Below, piece after piece: positions 1-5,741 of a stretch of DNA of 6,665 nucleotides. The stretch comes from JAXHUA01 sp034189695 (GTDB lineage Bacteria > Chloroflexota > Dehalococcoidia > E44-bin15), in contig JAXHUA010000137.1 in NCBI GenBank assembly GCA_034189695.1, forward strand, positions 1 through 6,665, given 5' to 3'. A program made the position numbers and the translations under genes. Numbering within the stretch: position 1 is the stretch's first letter; the number at the start of each line of letters is the position of its first letter. Below the pieces are notes generated by a model that saw only the letters and a program-made list of their open reading frames with translations, was not told the DNA's origin and did not search any database.

Positions 1-120
1 CCGGTGATAACCCGTCACCTGAGTGAACTCGTCCAGTATCACCCCTTTCCCGTTGCGGTTGGCCCTCTCGTACCTCTCCTTCATCACCTCGGTATACTCT
101 GTCACGCTGCCTCTACTCAT
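1..120 (-). CDS. Integrase/DDE-type transposase, N-terminal fragment cut by the window edge
   Basis: The minus strand from an ATG at 118-120 is open to base 1, giving 40 residues that begin MSRGSVTEYTEVMKERYERA and end ILDEFTQVTGYHR. This pattern, with a charged 'Y...RY.RA.R..K..ILDEF....GYHR' N-terminus, is what I recognise from the helix-turn-helix start of integrase-core (rve, IS481/ISNCY-like) transposases. The catalytic DDE domain would lie outside the window. The start is supported by AGAGG at 127-131, 6 nt upstream. No in-frame start lies close upstream. Direct repeats behind the start fit an insertion-sequence end. It could be an intact transposase or a remnant; only 120 bases are visible, so the family call rests on a short motif. 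Confidence 0.62.
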   Translation of the reverse strand, partial: MSRGSVTEYTEVMKERYERANRNGKGVILDEFTQVTGYHR

Positions 121-136
121 GTCATGCCTCTCATTG

Positions 137-208
137 GGTAACACCCTTTTTGAGGCAACGATACCCCACTCGGTAACATTTATTATGAGGCAATTCGGGT
201 TCTTTACA
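137..208. mobile_element. Probable insertion-sequence end with two 35-bp-spaced direct repeats
   Basis: GGTAACA occurs at 137-143 and 172-178, and GAGGCAA at 152-158 and 187-193. Both pairs are offset by exactly 35 bp, so two imperfect 35-bp units stand in tandem directly behind the transposase start. Repeated transposase-binding sites of this kind are common at the ends of integrase-type insertion sequences. The outer limit is not defined. A plausible terminus is the CA at 207-208, because on the minus strand the end would then read TGTAAAGAACCC, fitting the 5'-TG...CA-3' rule. The other end of the element and any target duplication lie outside the window, so the boundary is inferred. Confidence 0.5.
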
Positions 209-232
209 CGGGGGTGCGTCTCGGTCTAGAAT
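203..232 (+). promoter_or_regulatory. Promoter of tRNA-Gly
   Basis: TTTACA at 203-208 and TAGAAT at 227-232 are separated by 18 bp, a sigma70-type promoter. Transcription would start near 239, a few bases before the tRNA at 246. The -35 element coincides with the proposed end of the neighbouring insertion sequence. Confidence 0.6.
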
Positions 233-245
233 GGGTATGCGCGAT

Positions 246-320
246 GCGGGTGTAACTCAGTGGTAGAGTTCCTGCTTCCCAAGCAGGCTGTCGTGGGTTC
301 GAGTCCCATCACCCGCTCCA
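246..320 (+). tRNA. tRNA-Gly (anticodon CCC)
   Basis: A full cloverleaf can be drawn. The acceptor stem is GCGGGTG (246-252) with CACCCGC (310-316). The D arm is ACTC/GAGT (255-258, 266-269). The anticodon stem is CCTGC/GCAGG (271-275, 283-287) around the loop TTCCCAA, with anticodon CCC at 278-280, reading GGG glycine codons. The T arm is GTGGG/CCCAT with loop TTCGAGT (298-304). The discriminator is T317 and the CCA tail (318-320) is encoded. No variable-arm extension is present. A promoter sits just upstream. The gene stands alone here; the 142 bp to the next gene contain no clear U-tract terminator. A short minus-strand ORF over this gene is only its antisense. Confidence 0.97.
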
Positions 321-462
321 CAAGACCTCCGGTTTTGCCTAACACACGGCATTGTCGTCCCCGGTTGTTCTGATGCCTGGAACTCCGTGCCTATGCCAGC
401 TTTGACGGACTGTCCAATCACCGGCAGACACTTCTGGAAAAAGCGGACTGAATGCCTGCACA

Positions 463-1023
463 TCAGTATGAGTTGAGTCTGGCTAGAGCTGACTCGATTG
501 CCTCTGGCAGAATAGCTACAATGTAGTCATCTGCTATCTGTCGGAAGTCGTTGTCCCTTGTGACGACGATGTCACATTCCATGATGAGTGCTGCTAGGTG
601 AATTGCGTTCGCCGCTCCAATGCTAGTGCCCGCGCAGAACTCCTCCGCTTTGTCCCAGAAGTCCCCGCGTAATGGATGGACAAACTGCAGGAAAGGGTAG
701 CGAGTCTTCAGACCATCGTGCAGCTGATCGTAGATTGAGTCGAATTGCCGCTTGTGGAGCCCCTTTCCGACCTGGCTTCGGTCGCCCAACAGCCCGCGTA
801 CCTGTGAGAGCAGTAGGCCTTGATCGCGAAGCATGCTCACGTATTCTTCCTCTTGCTCGAAGTCCAGCATCTCTAGCACGGTGAAGCGTGACGTTACGCA
901 TGACCAACCCTCATCACTTATGCGGGCCATGAGCTCAACTGAAGGGGGCCATCTGCTGTGCATGGCATCAAGGATGACATTCGTATCAAGGTAGAGACGC
1001 AGTCCTGCACTCCTCTGAGCCAT
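463..1023 (-). CDS. PIN-domain protein (VapC-like), third acidic position changed to Asn
   Basis: A protein of 186 aa. The N-terminus LRLYLDTNVILD places the first PIN acidic residue at D13. E51 in VLEMLDFE fits the second, and D157 in VVTRDNDF fits the fourth. The segment AANAIHLAAL (137-146) matches the usual D-A-[IL]-H-L-A-A block, but the aspartate is N139 (codon AAC at 609-607). PIN domains are Mg2+-dependent ribonucleases, often the toxin of VapBC pairs. At 186 aa this is longer than a typical VapC of about 130-140 aa, with an extra helical stretch around 55-110. No recognisable VapB lies beside it; the only partner is a tiny basic ORF ending 2 nt upstream. The start is the ATG at 1021-1023, with only weak purine-rich AGAAGAAG ahead of it, so translation may be coupled. 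PIN fold: confident. Toxin role and activity: uncertain. Confidence 0.82.
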   Translation of the reverse strand: MAQRSAGLRLYLDTNVILDAMHSRWPPSVELMARISDEGWSCVTSRFTVLEMLDFEQEEEYVSMLRDQGLLLSQVRGLLGDRSQVGKGLHKRQFDSIYDQLHDGLKTRYPFLQFVHPLRGDFWDKAEEFCAGTSIGAANAIHLAALIMECDIVVTRDNDFRQIADDYIVAILPEAIESALARLNSY

Positions 1024-1025
1024 GT

Positions 1026-1142
1026 CTACTTCTTCTTGCGCGGCTTGGGGTTAGGTGGCTGCTTTCGCTTCTTGACGAGCGGCGTCGACTTCCCCATCTT
1101 ACGCTTCGTGCTCTTGGCTGAAGCGGTTCGTTTCCCGGACAC
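1026..1142 (-). CDS. Tiny lysine/arginine-rich ORF upstream of the PIN gene
   Basis: From a GTG at 1140-1142 to a TAG at 1026-1028 the minus strand reads 38 codons. About 16 are Lys or Arg and none are Asp or Glu; the end is KPRKKK. The frame is open back to a TGA at 1173-1175, so the true start could be this GTG or the ATG at 1095-1097 (23 codons). Neither has a good Shine-Dalgarno site. It ends 2 nt before the PIN start and lies behind an extended -10 promoter, so both would share one transcript. Such a basic peptide would bind nucleic acid nonspecifically. It does not look like any antitoxin I know and could also be the remnant tail of a larger basic protein. I do not recognise it. Confidence 0.35.
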   Translation of the reverse strand: MSGKRTASAKSTKRKMGKSTPLVKKRKQPPNPKPRKKK

Positions 1143-1197
1143 GCTCTTTTTGCTGGGATTAGAGTCCCGGCCTCACATCGTTCATGTAGTCGCGCCG

Positions 1198-1206
1198 ATT
1201 ATATCA
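1198..1206 (-). promoter_or_regulatory. Extended -10 promoter for the basic ORF and PIN gene
   Basis: On the minus strand the sequence reads TGATATAAT (1206-1198), a perfect TATAAT with the TGn extension. A TTGACC at 1223-1218 is only 14 bp away, too close for an ordinary -35, so the extended -10 probably carries the promoter. The predicted start is near 1191. Confidence 0.6.
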
Positions 1207-1373
1207 CATCCCGTGGCGGTCAAATTGCGCGCATTGAGCACTGTTGGCTTCGCATCGCTGCGCATGAACGCAATCATCCGCCCTCTGCCCCGTGTGGTGT
1301 GGGCTTTCTTGCGTCCATCGTCATCACCTCTAGTTGGCAACGAGGGCTGTGACAAGTTGTATATCACGCTACG
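1207..1373. other. Intergenic region, no gene recognised
   Basis: Between the hicB stop and the PIN-operon promoter I see no convincing gene. A 61-codon minus-strand frame (1182-1367) crosses the promoter and lacks recognisable motifs. No hairpin with a T-tract was found for hicAB. Confidence 0.5.
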
Positions 1374-1706
1374 CTATGGAGTGGACAACCTGGCGCTGAT
1401 AAGGCGATTGAGACTAACGTTTGCCTCTGCGGCTTCCACGGCCAGCTTCCGATGCAATTCAGATGGCACGCGAACGGTGAAAACGCCAGAGTAGTGTCTG
1501 GTCGCGAGTGGTTCAGGGATAGGTTCACCATTGGCCTGCATATCTGAAATGACCTCTCGCACCACACCCCGTATACCGTCAAACGCTGCCGGTGCGCTTT
1601 CGGCCAGCCAACTCAAGCTGGGAAACTCTGCACATAGACCGACGAACTCCCCGTCATCATCTGACCAGAAGACTCGATACGTATAGCGGTCAATTGCCGC
1701 CACCAT
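1374..1706 (-). CDS. hicB: HicB-family antitoxin with C-terminal ribbon-helix-helix domain
   Basis: A protein of 110 aa. Residues 8-60 (YTYRVFWSDDDGEFVGLC, then a helix AAFDGIRGVVREVISDM) form the degenerate RNase-H-like HicB fold that binds and blocks HicA. Residues 71-107, with GVFTVRVPSELHRKLAVEA and a second helix NVSLNRLISARL, match a ribbon-helix-helix DNA-binding domain, so it should also be the transcriptional repressor of the pair. The start ATG (1704-1706) has a strong GGAGG at 1713-1717, 6 nt upstream and inside hicA. It overlaps the hicA stop by 17 nt, which indicates coupled translation. In the usual hicAB order the toxin is upstream, as here. No frameshift or missing segment is visible. 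Confidence 0.9.
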   Translation of the reverse strand: MVAAIDRYTYRVFWSDDDGEFVGLCAEFPSLSWLAESAPAAFDGIRGVVREVISDMQANGEPIPEPLATRHYSGVFTVRVPSELHRKLAVEAAEANVSLNRLISARLSTP

Positions 1707-1947
1707 GTTCTACCTCCAACCTTTCCAGGGCTCTTGGTACCTGTCTCACTTGATATACTTTTGCTTTGCCCTTGTCGTCTTGTATGTTTATTCTCGGGTC
1801 ACCCTGCCACGGAGTCTTGTATATGACGTGGCTCCCTTTCCGGCGGGCAGCGCCAAAGTAGTACTCGCAGACTCGGCAAATGTCGTCGAACCCAACATTG
1901 TGCGGGTTCCTTTTCATCTGTTTGATTACTTCATCTATGGAACCCAT
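1690..1947 (-). CDS. hicA: HicA-family mRNA interferase toxin
   Basis: A protein of 85 aa from the ATG at 1945-1947. It carries the HicA double-stranded RNA-binding-like fold: NVGFDDICRVCEYYFG (17-32), then RRKGSHVIYKTP with the catalytic histidine H40, and the closing KAKVYQVRQVPRALERLE (61-78). HicA cleaves mRNA and halts growth until HicB neutralises it. A longer frame extends to 2103, but the extra 52 residues lack family similarity and lie across the promoter. The predicted transcript starts about 10 nt before this ATG, so the short form is chosen. The Shine-Dalgarno sequence is weak (AGAGA), while hicB has a strong one, consistent with more antitoxin than toxin being made. The length and all key residues look intact. 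Confidence 0.9.
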   Translation of the reverse strand: MGSIDEVIKQMKRNPHNVGFDDICRVCEYYFGAARRKGSHVIYKTPWQGDPRINIQDDKGKAKVYQVRQVPRALERLEVEHGGGN

Positions 1948-1963
1948 CAGTCTCTGTAATTGG

Positions 1964-1992
1964 ATGATACCACTATTGATACCATATGTCAA
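1964..1992 (-). promoter_or_regulatory. hicAB promoter with candidate HicB operator
   Basis: On the minus strand, TTGACA (1992-1987) is a perfect -35 and TATCAT (1969-1964) a near-consensus -10, with a 17-bp spacer. The predicted start is near 1957. The octamer TGGTATCA appears twice as a direct repeat, at 1984-1977 and 1972-1965, 12 bp apart. The two copies cover the spacer and most of the -10. Ribbon-helix-helix repressors often bind short repeats one to one-and-a-half turns apart, so this is a plausible HicB operator for autorepression. Confidence 0.72.
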
Positions 1993-2127
1993 GCTCTGCC
2001 AGGGTTCCTCCGCGTCAAAGCGATGCTCCACCTTGCTGTGATGTCCAGCCGGGCGACGGTCTGCCTCCAGCCTTCTGCGGTGGCCAACAGAGGACACCTT
2101 CAAGAGCGTTTGTCCGTACCATGTTCC

Positions 2128-2160
2128 GGGGGCATCCGCCTCGTTGATGCCCCCTTCTCT
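2128..2160 (+). terminator. GC-rich hairpin, possible Rho-independent terminator
   Basis: GGGGGCATC (2128-2136) pairs perfectly with GATGCCCCC (2146-2154) across a 9-nt loop, followed on the plus strand by TTCTCTT. This resembles a terminator for plus-strand transcription, but no plus-strand gene lies just upstream. Read on the minus strand, the hairpin lies between the array and hicAB but is followed by GGAACATGG, without a T-tract. It may block read-through by another mechanism. Confidence 0.45.
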
Positions 2161-2244
2161 TCATGAGACTCCGCTCGGCTCTCACTGTTTGTGGACCGCG
2201 TTAGCGAATGTCAGTCAGGCCTTTCCGGGCGGTCTGCTCTGTGC

Positions 2245-2259
2245 GGCGGGAAACCCGCC
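2245..2259 (-). other. Short perfect hairpin just after the array
   Basis: GGCGGG (2245-2250) and CCCGCC (2254-2259) form a 6-bp all-GC stem with a 3-nt loop, about 23 nt past the stop of the last array gene. No T-tract follows on either strand. It may mark the 3' end of the array transcript through factor-dependent termination or as a block to exonucleases. Apart from this, the hairpin at 2128-2160 and the hicAB promoter, I see nothing in the 334 bp between hicA and the array. Confidence 0.4.
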
Positions 2260-2281
2260 CTCGTTCAGGTAGGAATACGCC

Positions 2282-3013
2282 TCACCCTGCGTGTGGCTCA
2301 CTCGTCGCATGCTCCCGCTTCGCTGTTGCCTCGCGCTCTTGAGGCGTCAGCGGTCTCTCCTTCCACGACATCCACCACAGGACTCTGAGGTGGCGGCCCG
2401 CGGCGTACGGTTGTGAGCCGGCCTTGGCCGACCCCATGTGAAAGGCAATATTCCGCTTGAGGATAGCGATTCGCCTGGTCCTAACGCCGCAGTCCAGCAT
2501 GAATCGATGCCTCTTGAAGGCGCCGTACTCACGCAGGCCGAGCCGCCGGTATTTCGGGTCCGTCCAGACCGCCGCAACGGACGCCTGGTTGTTCAGGACA
2601 TCGATCTTGTAGGGCGGTTCGCCGAGGCAGTCCTTGGCCTCCTGGGTCATGGCGACCCATCCGATGCTGCCGAGCTCCCGGCCGACGAAGATACAGAAAG
2701 CCACTGCCCCTCTGTCCAGCGCCTTCCGGGCGTTGAGTGTGTGCGAGCGGAATTCAAGTCCATCAGCCTCCAGCTCATCGGCCTGCCGGTTGCTGGAGAC
2801 CATTGCCAAGGTGAAGTCTTCCATCCTGGGCAGGAAATCGGCCTCGTTCTGTGTACGTACGTTTTCCAGGTTGCGCTCAAGGAGGTAGTAGGTCTGATAC
2901 TGAAAGATGTGTCCCACCACGAATGCGAACGCCCTCCCGGCCAGTGACGCCAGCCCCTCGGTACGGCGGATGCGCTCCGCTCTTCTCAGCAGCGTGCCTG
3001 GTCTATGCACCAT
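2282..3013 (-). CDS. GNAT-like array protein A (sixth and last in operon, subtype 1)
   Basis: A protein of 243 aa, last of the six paralogues. It has a basic N-terminal helix with TLLRRAERIRRTEGL, a hydrophobic stretch AFAFVVGHIF (28-37), then QTYY (40-43) and EADF (57-60). The GNAT-like core has FVGREL (109-114), W119, PPY (133-135), WTDPKYRRLGL (150-160) and N188-IA. The C-terminal block is GRHLRVLWWMSW (206-217). RRLGL-R stands where a GNAT pyrophosphate loop would have R-x-x-G-x-G/A. It is the most divergent copy at both ends, with a charged 20-residue tail (TPQEREATAKREH...) replacing GQCxS. The ATG overlaps gene B by 11 nt. The next codon, a GTG at 3008-3010, sits exactly 6 nt after GGGAG (3017-3021) and lines up with the paralogues' starts, so it may be the real start. 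Confidence 0.72.
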   Translation of the reverse strand: MVHRPGTLLRRAERIRRTEGLASLAGRAFAFVVGHIFQYQTYYLLERNLENVRTQNEADFLPRMEDFTLAMVSSNRQADELEADGLEFRSHTLNARKALDRGAVAFCIFVGRELGSIGWVAMTQEAKDCLGEPPYKIDVLNNQASVAAVWTDPKYRRLGLREYGAFKRHRFMLDCGVRTRRIAILKRNIAFHMGSAKAGSQPYAAGRHLRVLWWMSWKERPLTPQEREATAKREHATSEPHAG

Positions 3014-3710
3014 GCTCTCCCGTTCTCCCGTGTCCCTCAGGCGTCAATGGTGTTTCCCGCCACGACCTCCACCACAGGACTCTGAGGTAGCGGCCCTCGG
3101 CGTACGTCACGTCGCCGACCTTGGCTGACCCGCTCAGCGCCGCGACGTTGCGCTTCTCGACACAGGCCCGGCTGATGCCGATGTCCCTGTCAAGGAAGAA
3201 CTGACGCATCTTAGAGAAACGGTAGGCCCCAAGGCCCATTCGCCTGTATTTCGGGTTCGTCCAGACACCCCCTGTCCAGCCTTCATGGTCGGAGAAGTCC
3301 ACCTCGACCGGCGGGTCACCAAAGGTGTCCTTCGCTTCCTGACTCAGGGCAATCCACGATATGGCGGCAAGCTCCCGGCCGGCGAAAACGCAGATAGCCG
3401 CCGCACCGGCGTCCAGTGCTTTGTCGGCGTTGACGAAGTGTGGATATGAGCGAAACTCAAGGCCATCCTTTTCCAGTTCCCTTGCCATCTGGCTTCCCGT
3501 GACTACCCTGAACGTCACGTCCACCCCGGGCGTTGGGCGAGCTTCGTTCAGGTGTGGGGTTCTTTCGTAGTGATTCTCAGCAAGGTACCAGCGCTGGTAT
3601 ACGAAGAAGCGGCTGGCGGCGAAGCTGAGGACCCGCCTCATCAGGTGCACCGGCCCTTCGGTCTCGTAGACGCGTTTCGCTCTTCTCCACAAGAGTGTCA
3701 GCTTTCGCAT
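3003..3710 (-). CDS. GNAT-like array protein B (fifth in operon, subtype 2)
   Basis: A protein of 235 aa from the ATG at 3708-3710. It starts MRKLTLLWRRAKRVYETEG, then a weakly hydrophobic segment VLSFAASRFF (27-36), then ELEKDGLEFRS (78-88) and the insert PHFV (90-93). The acyltransferase-like core reads ICVFAGRELAAISW (106-119), PPVEVDF (133-139) and WTNPKYRRMGLGAY (150-163). This is the one copy with a full R-x-x-G-x-G, the acetyl-CoA pyrophosphate-binding signature of GNAT enzymes. EKRNVAA (185-191) fits the later GNAT N-x-x-A position. GRYLRVLWWRSW (206-217) closes the fold. A longer frame to 3944 exists, but its extra residues are gene C in another frame. Start support: GAGGA at 3717-3721, 6 nt upstream, and alignment with the other copies. 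It is the best candidate for a catalytically active member; the substrate is unknown. Confidence 0.78.
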   Translation of the reverse strand: MRKLTLLWRRAKRVYETEGPVHLMRRVLSFAASRFFVYQRWYLAENHYERTPHLNEARPTPGVDVTFRVVTGSQMARELEKDGLEFRSYPHFVNADKALDAGAAAICVFAGRELAAISWIALSQEAKDTFGDPPVEVDFSDHEGWTGGVWTNPKYRRMGLGAYRFSKMRQFFLDRDIGISRACVEKRNVAALSGSAKVGDVTYAEGRYLRVLWWRSWRETPLTPEGHGRTGEHGA

Positions 3711-4387
3711 TGCCCGTCCTCGGCCAGCGGTCTTTGCTTCCAGGACCTCCACCAGAGGACTCTGAGGTAGCGTCCTTCGGCACATGGGCTGTGATAGAAG
3801 CTTGCACGGCTTCTGATGGTAGGGAGGTTGCCCTTGGCAATCGCAGCTCGCCTCACCTGGATTCCGCTGTCCAGGACGAGCCTGAGGTACATGTACCTGT
3901 TGTATACGCGCAGCCCCAATCGCCGGTACTTGGGATTGGTCCACAATCCTCCACCTACCGATTCTCTGTGCCCGAAGTCAACCTTGTAGGGCGGCTCACC
4001 CAGGCTGTCCTTCGCCTGCTGGCTCGCGGCAAACCATCCGATATTCGCAAGCTCCCGGCCCACGAAGATACACATCGCTATGGCCCCGCTATCGAGCCTC
4101 TTCCTGGCGTTCGGAATGGTGGAGCGAAACTCGAACCCTTGGGCCTCCAGTTCATCCGCCTGTTCGTTCGAAGTGACTACTTTCGGGATGAAATCGTCCG
4201 TCTTGGGCATGAAGTCGGCTTCCTTCAGCTCTGGCAGGTCCTTCGTATACTCAGCGTAGATGTAGTAGGTCTGGTACTCGAAGAACAGGCGAATGATGAG
4301 GGCGACTGCTCGCCTCAGCAAGGGCAACAAGCCCTCTGTCTGGTAGATCTGCCCCGCTCTTTTCAACAGGAATGTCAGCTTCTGCAT
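3698..4387 (-). CDS. GNAT-like array protein C (fourth in operon, subtype 1)
   Basis: A protein of 229 aa from the ATG at 4385-4387, supported by GAGGG at 4394-4398, 6 nt upstream. The N-terminus MQKLTFLLKRAGQIYQTEGL leads into LLRRAVALIIRLFF (23-36), the most hydrophobic N-terminal segment of the set and a possible membrane-associated helix. Subtype-1 marks are QTYY (39-42), EADF (56-59), PPY (132-134), RRLGL (155-159), AIAK (182-185) and SPC (200-202). The core has CIFVGRELANIGW (106-118) and WTNPKY (149-154); N187-LPT is a weaker version of the GNAT N-x-x-A site. The C-terminus is GRYLRVLWWRSW (205-216), then AEDGQCES. The last codons double as the Shine-Dalgarno site and start of gene B, with a 13-nt overlap. 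A start further out at 4429 is open but does not align with the family. Confidence 0.76.
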   Translation of the reverse strand: MQKLTFLLKRAGQIYQTEGLLPLLRRAVALIIRLFFEYQTYYIYAEYTKDLPELKEADFMPKTDDFIPKVVTSNEQADELEAQGFEFRSTIPNARKRLDSGAIAMCIFVGRELANIGWFAASQQAKDSLGEPPYKVDFGHRESVGGGLWTNPKYRRLGLRVYNRYMYLRLVLDSGIQVRRAAIAKGNLPTIRSRASFYHSPCAEGRYLRVLWWRSWKQRPLAEDGQCES

Positions 4388-5064
4388 TGGTCGCCCTCGG
4401 TCAGGGGCCTTTCTTTCCAGGACCTCCACCAGAGAACCCTGAGGTAGCGTCCTTCGGCATAGACCTCGCTGCCAAACCTGGCCTCGGCGGTCTGTGAGGG
4501 GTTGTTCTTCTTCTCGATAACGTATCGTTCTGTATGGAAACCCCTCTCCAGCGGGTACTCAACGGTCCTGGTTATGTTGTAGAGATGGAGCCCCATTCGC
4601 CTGTGCTTCGGACTGGTCCAGTAGCCGCCGACCCATGCCTCGCCGCCGGCGAAGTCCACCTCGACCGGAGGTTCATTGAAGCTGTCTTTCGCTTTCTGGT
4701 CAAGGGCAACCCAGGCGATGCTCCCCAACTCCTGGCCTACGAAGACGCAGAACGCCATCGCGCCGCTGTCCAGTCTCCGTCGCGCGTTGACTGAATATGA
4801 GCGAAACCCAAAGCCCTCGGCTTCCAGCTCGTCGGCCTGCCGATTCGTGGACACCATCTTGCACGTGAGGCGGTCGATCTGGGGGAGAAGGCTGGCCCTG
4901 TCGAGCGAGCGGACTCTCTCCAGGTCATATCTGTACAGGTAATAGCTGCGGTGCTCGAAGAAGTGAGCCATCACGAATGCCAACGCGCGACGCGCCAGGG
5001 GGCCCCGCCCCTCGGTCTGGACGATTCGCTTCGCTCTTCTTAACAGGAAGGTCAGCCTCTGCAT
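4375..5064 (-). CDS. GNAT-like array protein D (third in operon, subtype 2)
   Basis: A protein of 229 aa from the ATG at 5062-5064, with GAGGA at 5071-5075 upstream. The order of parts is a basic helix MQRLTFLLRRAKRIVQTEG, a hydrophobic stretch LAFVMAHFF (28-36), VSTNRQADELEAEGFGFRS (71-89), then the core CVFVGQELGSIAW (106-118), PPVEVDF (132-138) and YWTSPKHRRMGLHLY (148-162). It differs from its siblings at several otherwise fixed places: GQEL for GREL, S151 for N, H154 for Y, and N187-NPS for the GNAT N-x-x-A. YAEGRYLRVLWWRSWK (202-217) is intact. The tail TEGDQCRS is read through the ribosome site and start of gene C, with a 13-nt overlap. A frame starting at 5298 adds residues that are merely gene E in another frame. 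Catalysis is doubtful; the fold assignment follows from its siblings. Confidence 0.75.
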   Translation of the reverse strand: MQRLTFLLRRAKRIVQTEGRGPLARRALAFVMAHFFEHRSYYLYRYDLERVRSLDRASLLPQIDRLTCKMVSTNRQADELEAEGFGFRSYSVNARRRLDSGAMAFCVFVGQELGSIAWVALDQKAKDSFNEPPVEVDFAGGEAWVGGYWTSPKHRRMGLHLYNITRTVEYPLERGFHTERYVIEKKNNPSQTAEARFGSEVYAEGRYLRVLWWRSWKERPLTEGDQCRS

Positions 5065-5741
5065 TGCCCGTCCTCGGCCAGCGGCGTTTCCTTCCACGAC
5101 CTCCACCACAGGACTCTGAGGTAGCGTCCTTCGGCACATGGCCCCGGAAGGAAAGCCGGGCGACTCGTCTGGGCGGCGACGTTGTCCGTGGCGATCGCTG
5201 TTCGGGTTGTCTCGATTCCGTTCTCTTGCAGGAATCCCAGTGCCTTGAAGCTGCTGTACCGGAGCAGCCCCAGTCGCCGGTACTTGGGGTTGGTCCACAG
5301 CCCTCCCGAGAACGCTTCCTTGTGGCGGAAACGGACTGAGTAGGGCGGCTCACCCAGGCTATCATGCGCGGGCTGAGTCATGGCGAGCCATTCTATGCAA
5401 GCGAACTCCCGGCCCACGAACGTGCAGAGCGCCACTGCACCCTTCTCCAGTCTCCTTGCTGCCCCTGCAACCTGTGAGCGAAACTCAAAGCCCTGAGCCT
5501 CCAGGTCATCCGCTTCTTCGTTGGACCTGACTACCTTCGAGACGTAATCGTCAACCCTGGGCTTGAAATCAGCTTCGCCGGGTGCCTGGATCCTGGCCAC
5601 GGGGTCGGCATAGACGCAGTACGTTTGGCGAAAGAACACCATGCCGAGGCCGAACGCCAGCCCCCGTTTCACCAGGAGTGCCAGCCCATCGGTCTCATGG
5701 ATCTCCTTCGCCCTTCTCAACAGGAAGATCAGCTTCCGCAT
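5052..5741 (-). CDS. GNAT-like array protein E (second in operon, subtype 1)
   Basis: A protein of 229 aa from the ATG at 5739-5741, with GAAGG at 5748-5752, 6 nt upstream. The N-terminus MRKLIFLLRRAKEIHETDGL precedes a hydrophobic, glycine-containing stretch GLAFGLGMVFF (27-37). It carries the subtype-1 set: QTYC (39-42), EADF (56-59), PPY (132-134), RRLGL (155-159), AIAT (182-185) and GPC (200-202). The core includes CTFVGREFACIEW (106-118) with F instead of L after GRE, and GGLWTNPKY (146-154). N187-VAA fits the GNAT N-x-x-A position well. CAEGRYLRVLWWRSWK (202-217) and the tail AEDGQCRG closely match gene C, its nearest relative by these marks. It overlaps gene D by 13 nt. The frame is open to 5786, but that part overlaps gene F and does not align. 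Confidence 0.76.
   Translation of the reverse strand: MRKLIFLLRRAKEIHETDGLALLVKRGLAFGLGMVFFRQTYCVYADPVARIQAPGEADFKPRVDDYVSKVVRSNEEADDLEAQGFEFRSQVAGAARRLEKGAVALCTFVGREFACIEWLAMTQPAHDSLGEPPYSVRFRHKEAFSGGLWTNPKYRRLGLLRYSSFKALGFLQENGIETTRTAIATDNVAAQTSRPAFLPGPCAEGRYLRVLWWRSWKETPLAEDGQCRG

Noticed and set aside
321..462. Terminator or gene between the tRNA and the PIN gene
   Set aside because: Only short CCGG-type matches and one TTTT run were found. No stem followed by a T-tract and no plausible ORF.
257..463. Minus-strand ORF of 68 codons containing GAGDGTRTHDS
   Set aside because: Its conserved-looking part is the antisense translation of tRNA-Gly. Such translations often appear as false proteins in databases.
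958..1494. Plus-strand ORF of 178 codons
   Set aside because: It runs antisense across the PIN start, the basic ORF, the promoter and the hicB 3' end. It has no recognisable domain or ribosome site.
1948..2103. 52-residue N-terminal extension of HicA
   Set aside because: It crosses the TTGACA/TATCAT promoter and has no HicA similarity. The 85-residue form has the usual family length.
2438..2947. Long plus-strand ORFs inside the array (also 3695-4447, 4977-5339, 5582-5995)
   Set aside because: They are antisense shadows of the array genes, repeating because the genes repeat. They lack ribosome sites and consistent start positions.
3711..3944. N-terminal extension of array gene B (frame open to 3944); the same applies to gene D, open to 5298
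   Set aside because: Both extensions begin with a similar MDQ[SP]QVPA[IT]GA, but that is the WTNPKYRR[LM]G-coding DNA of the neighbouring gene read in another frame. The similarity reflects conserved DNA, not a domain.
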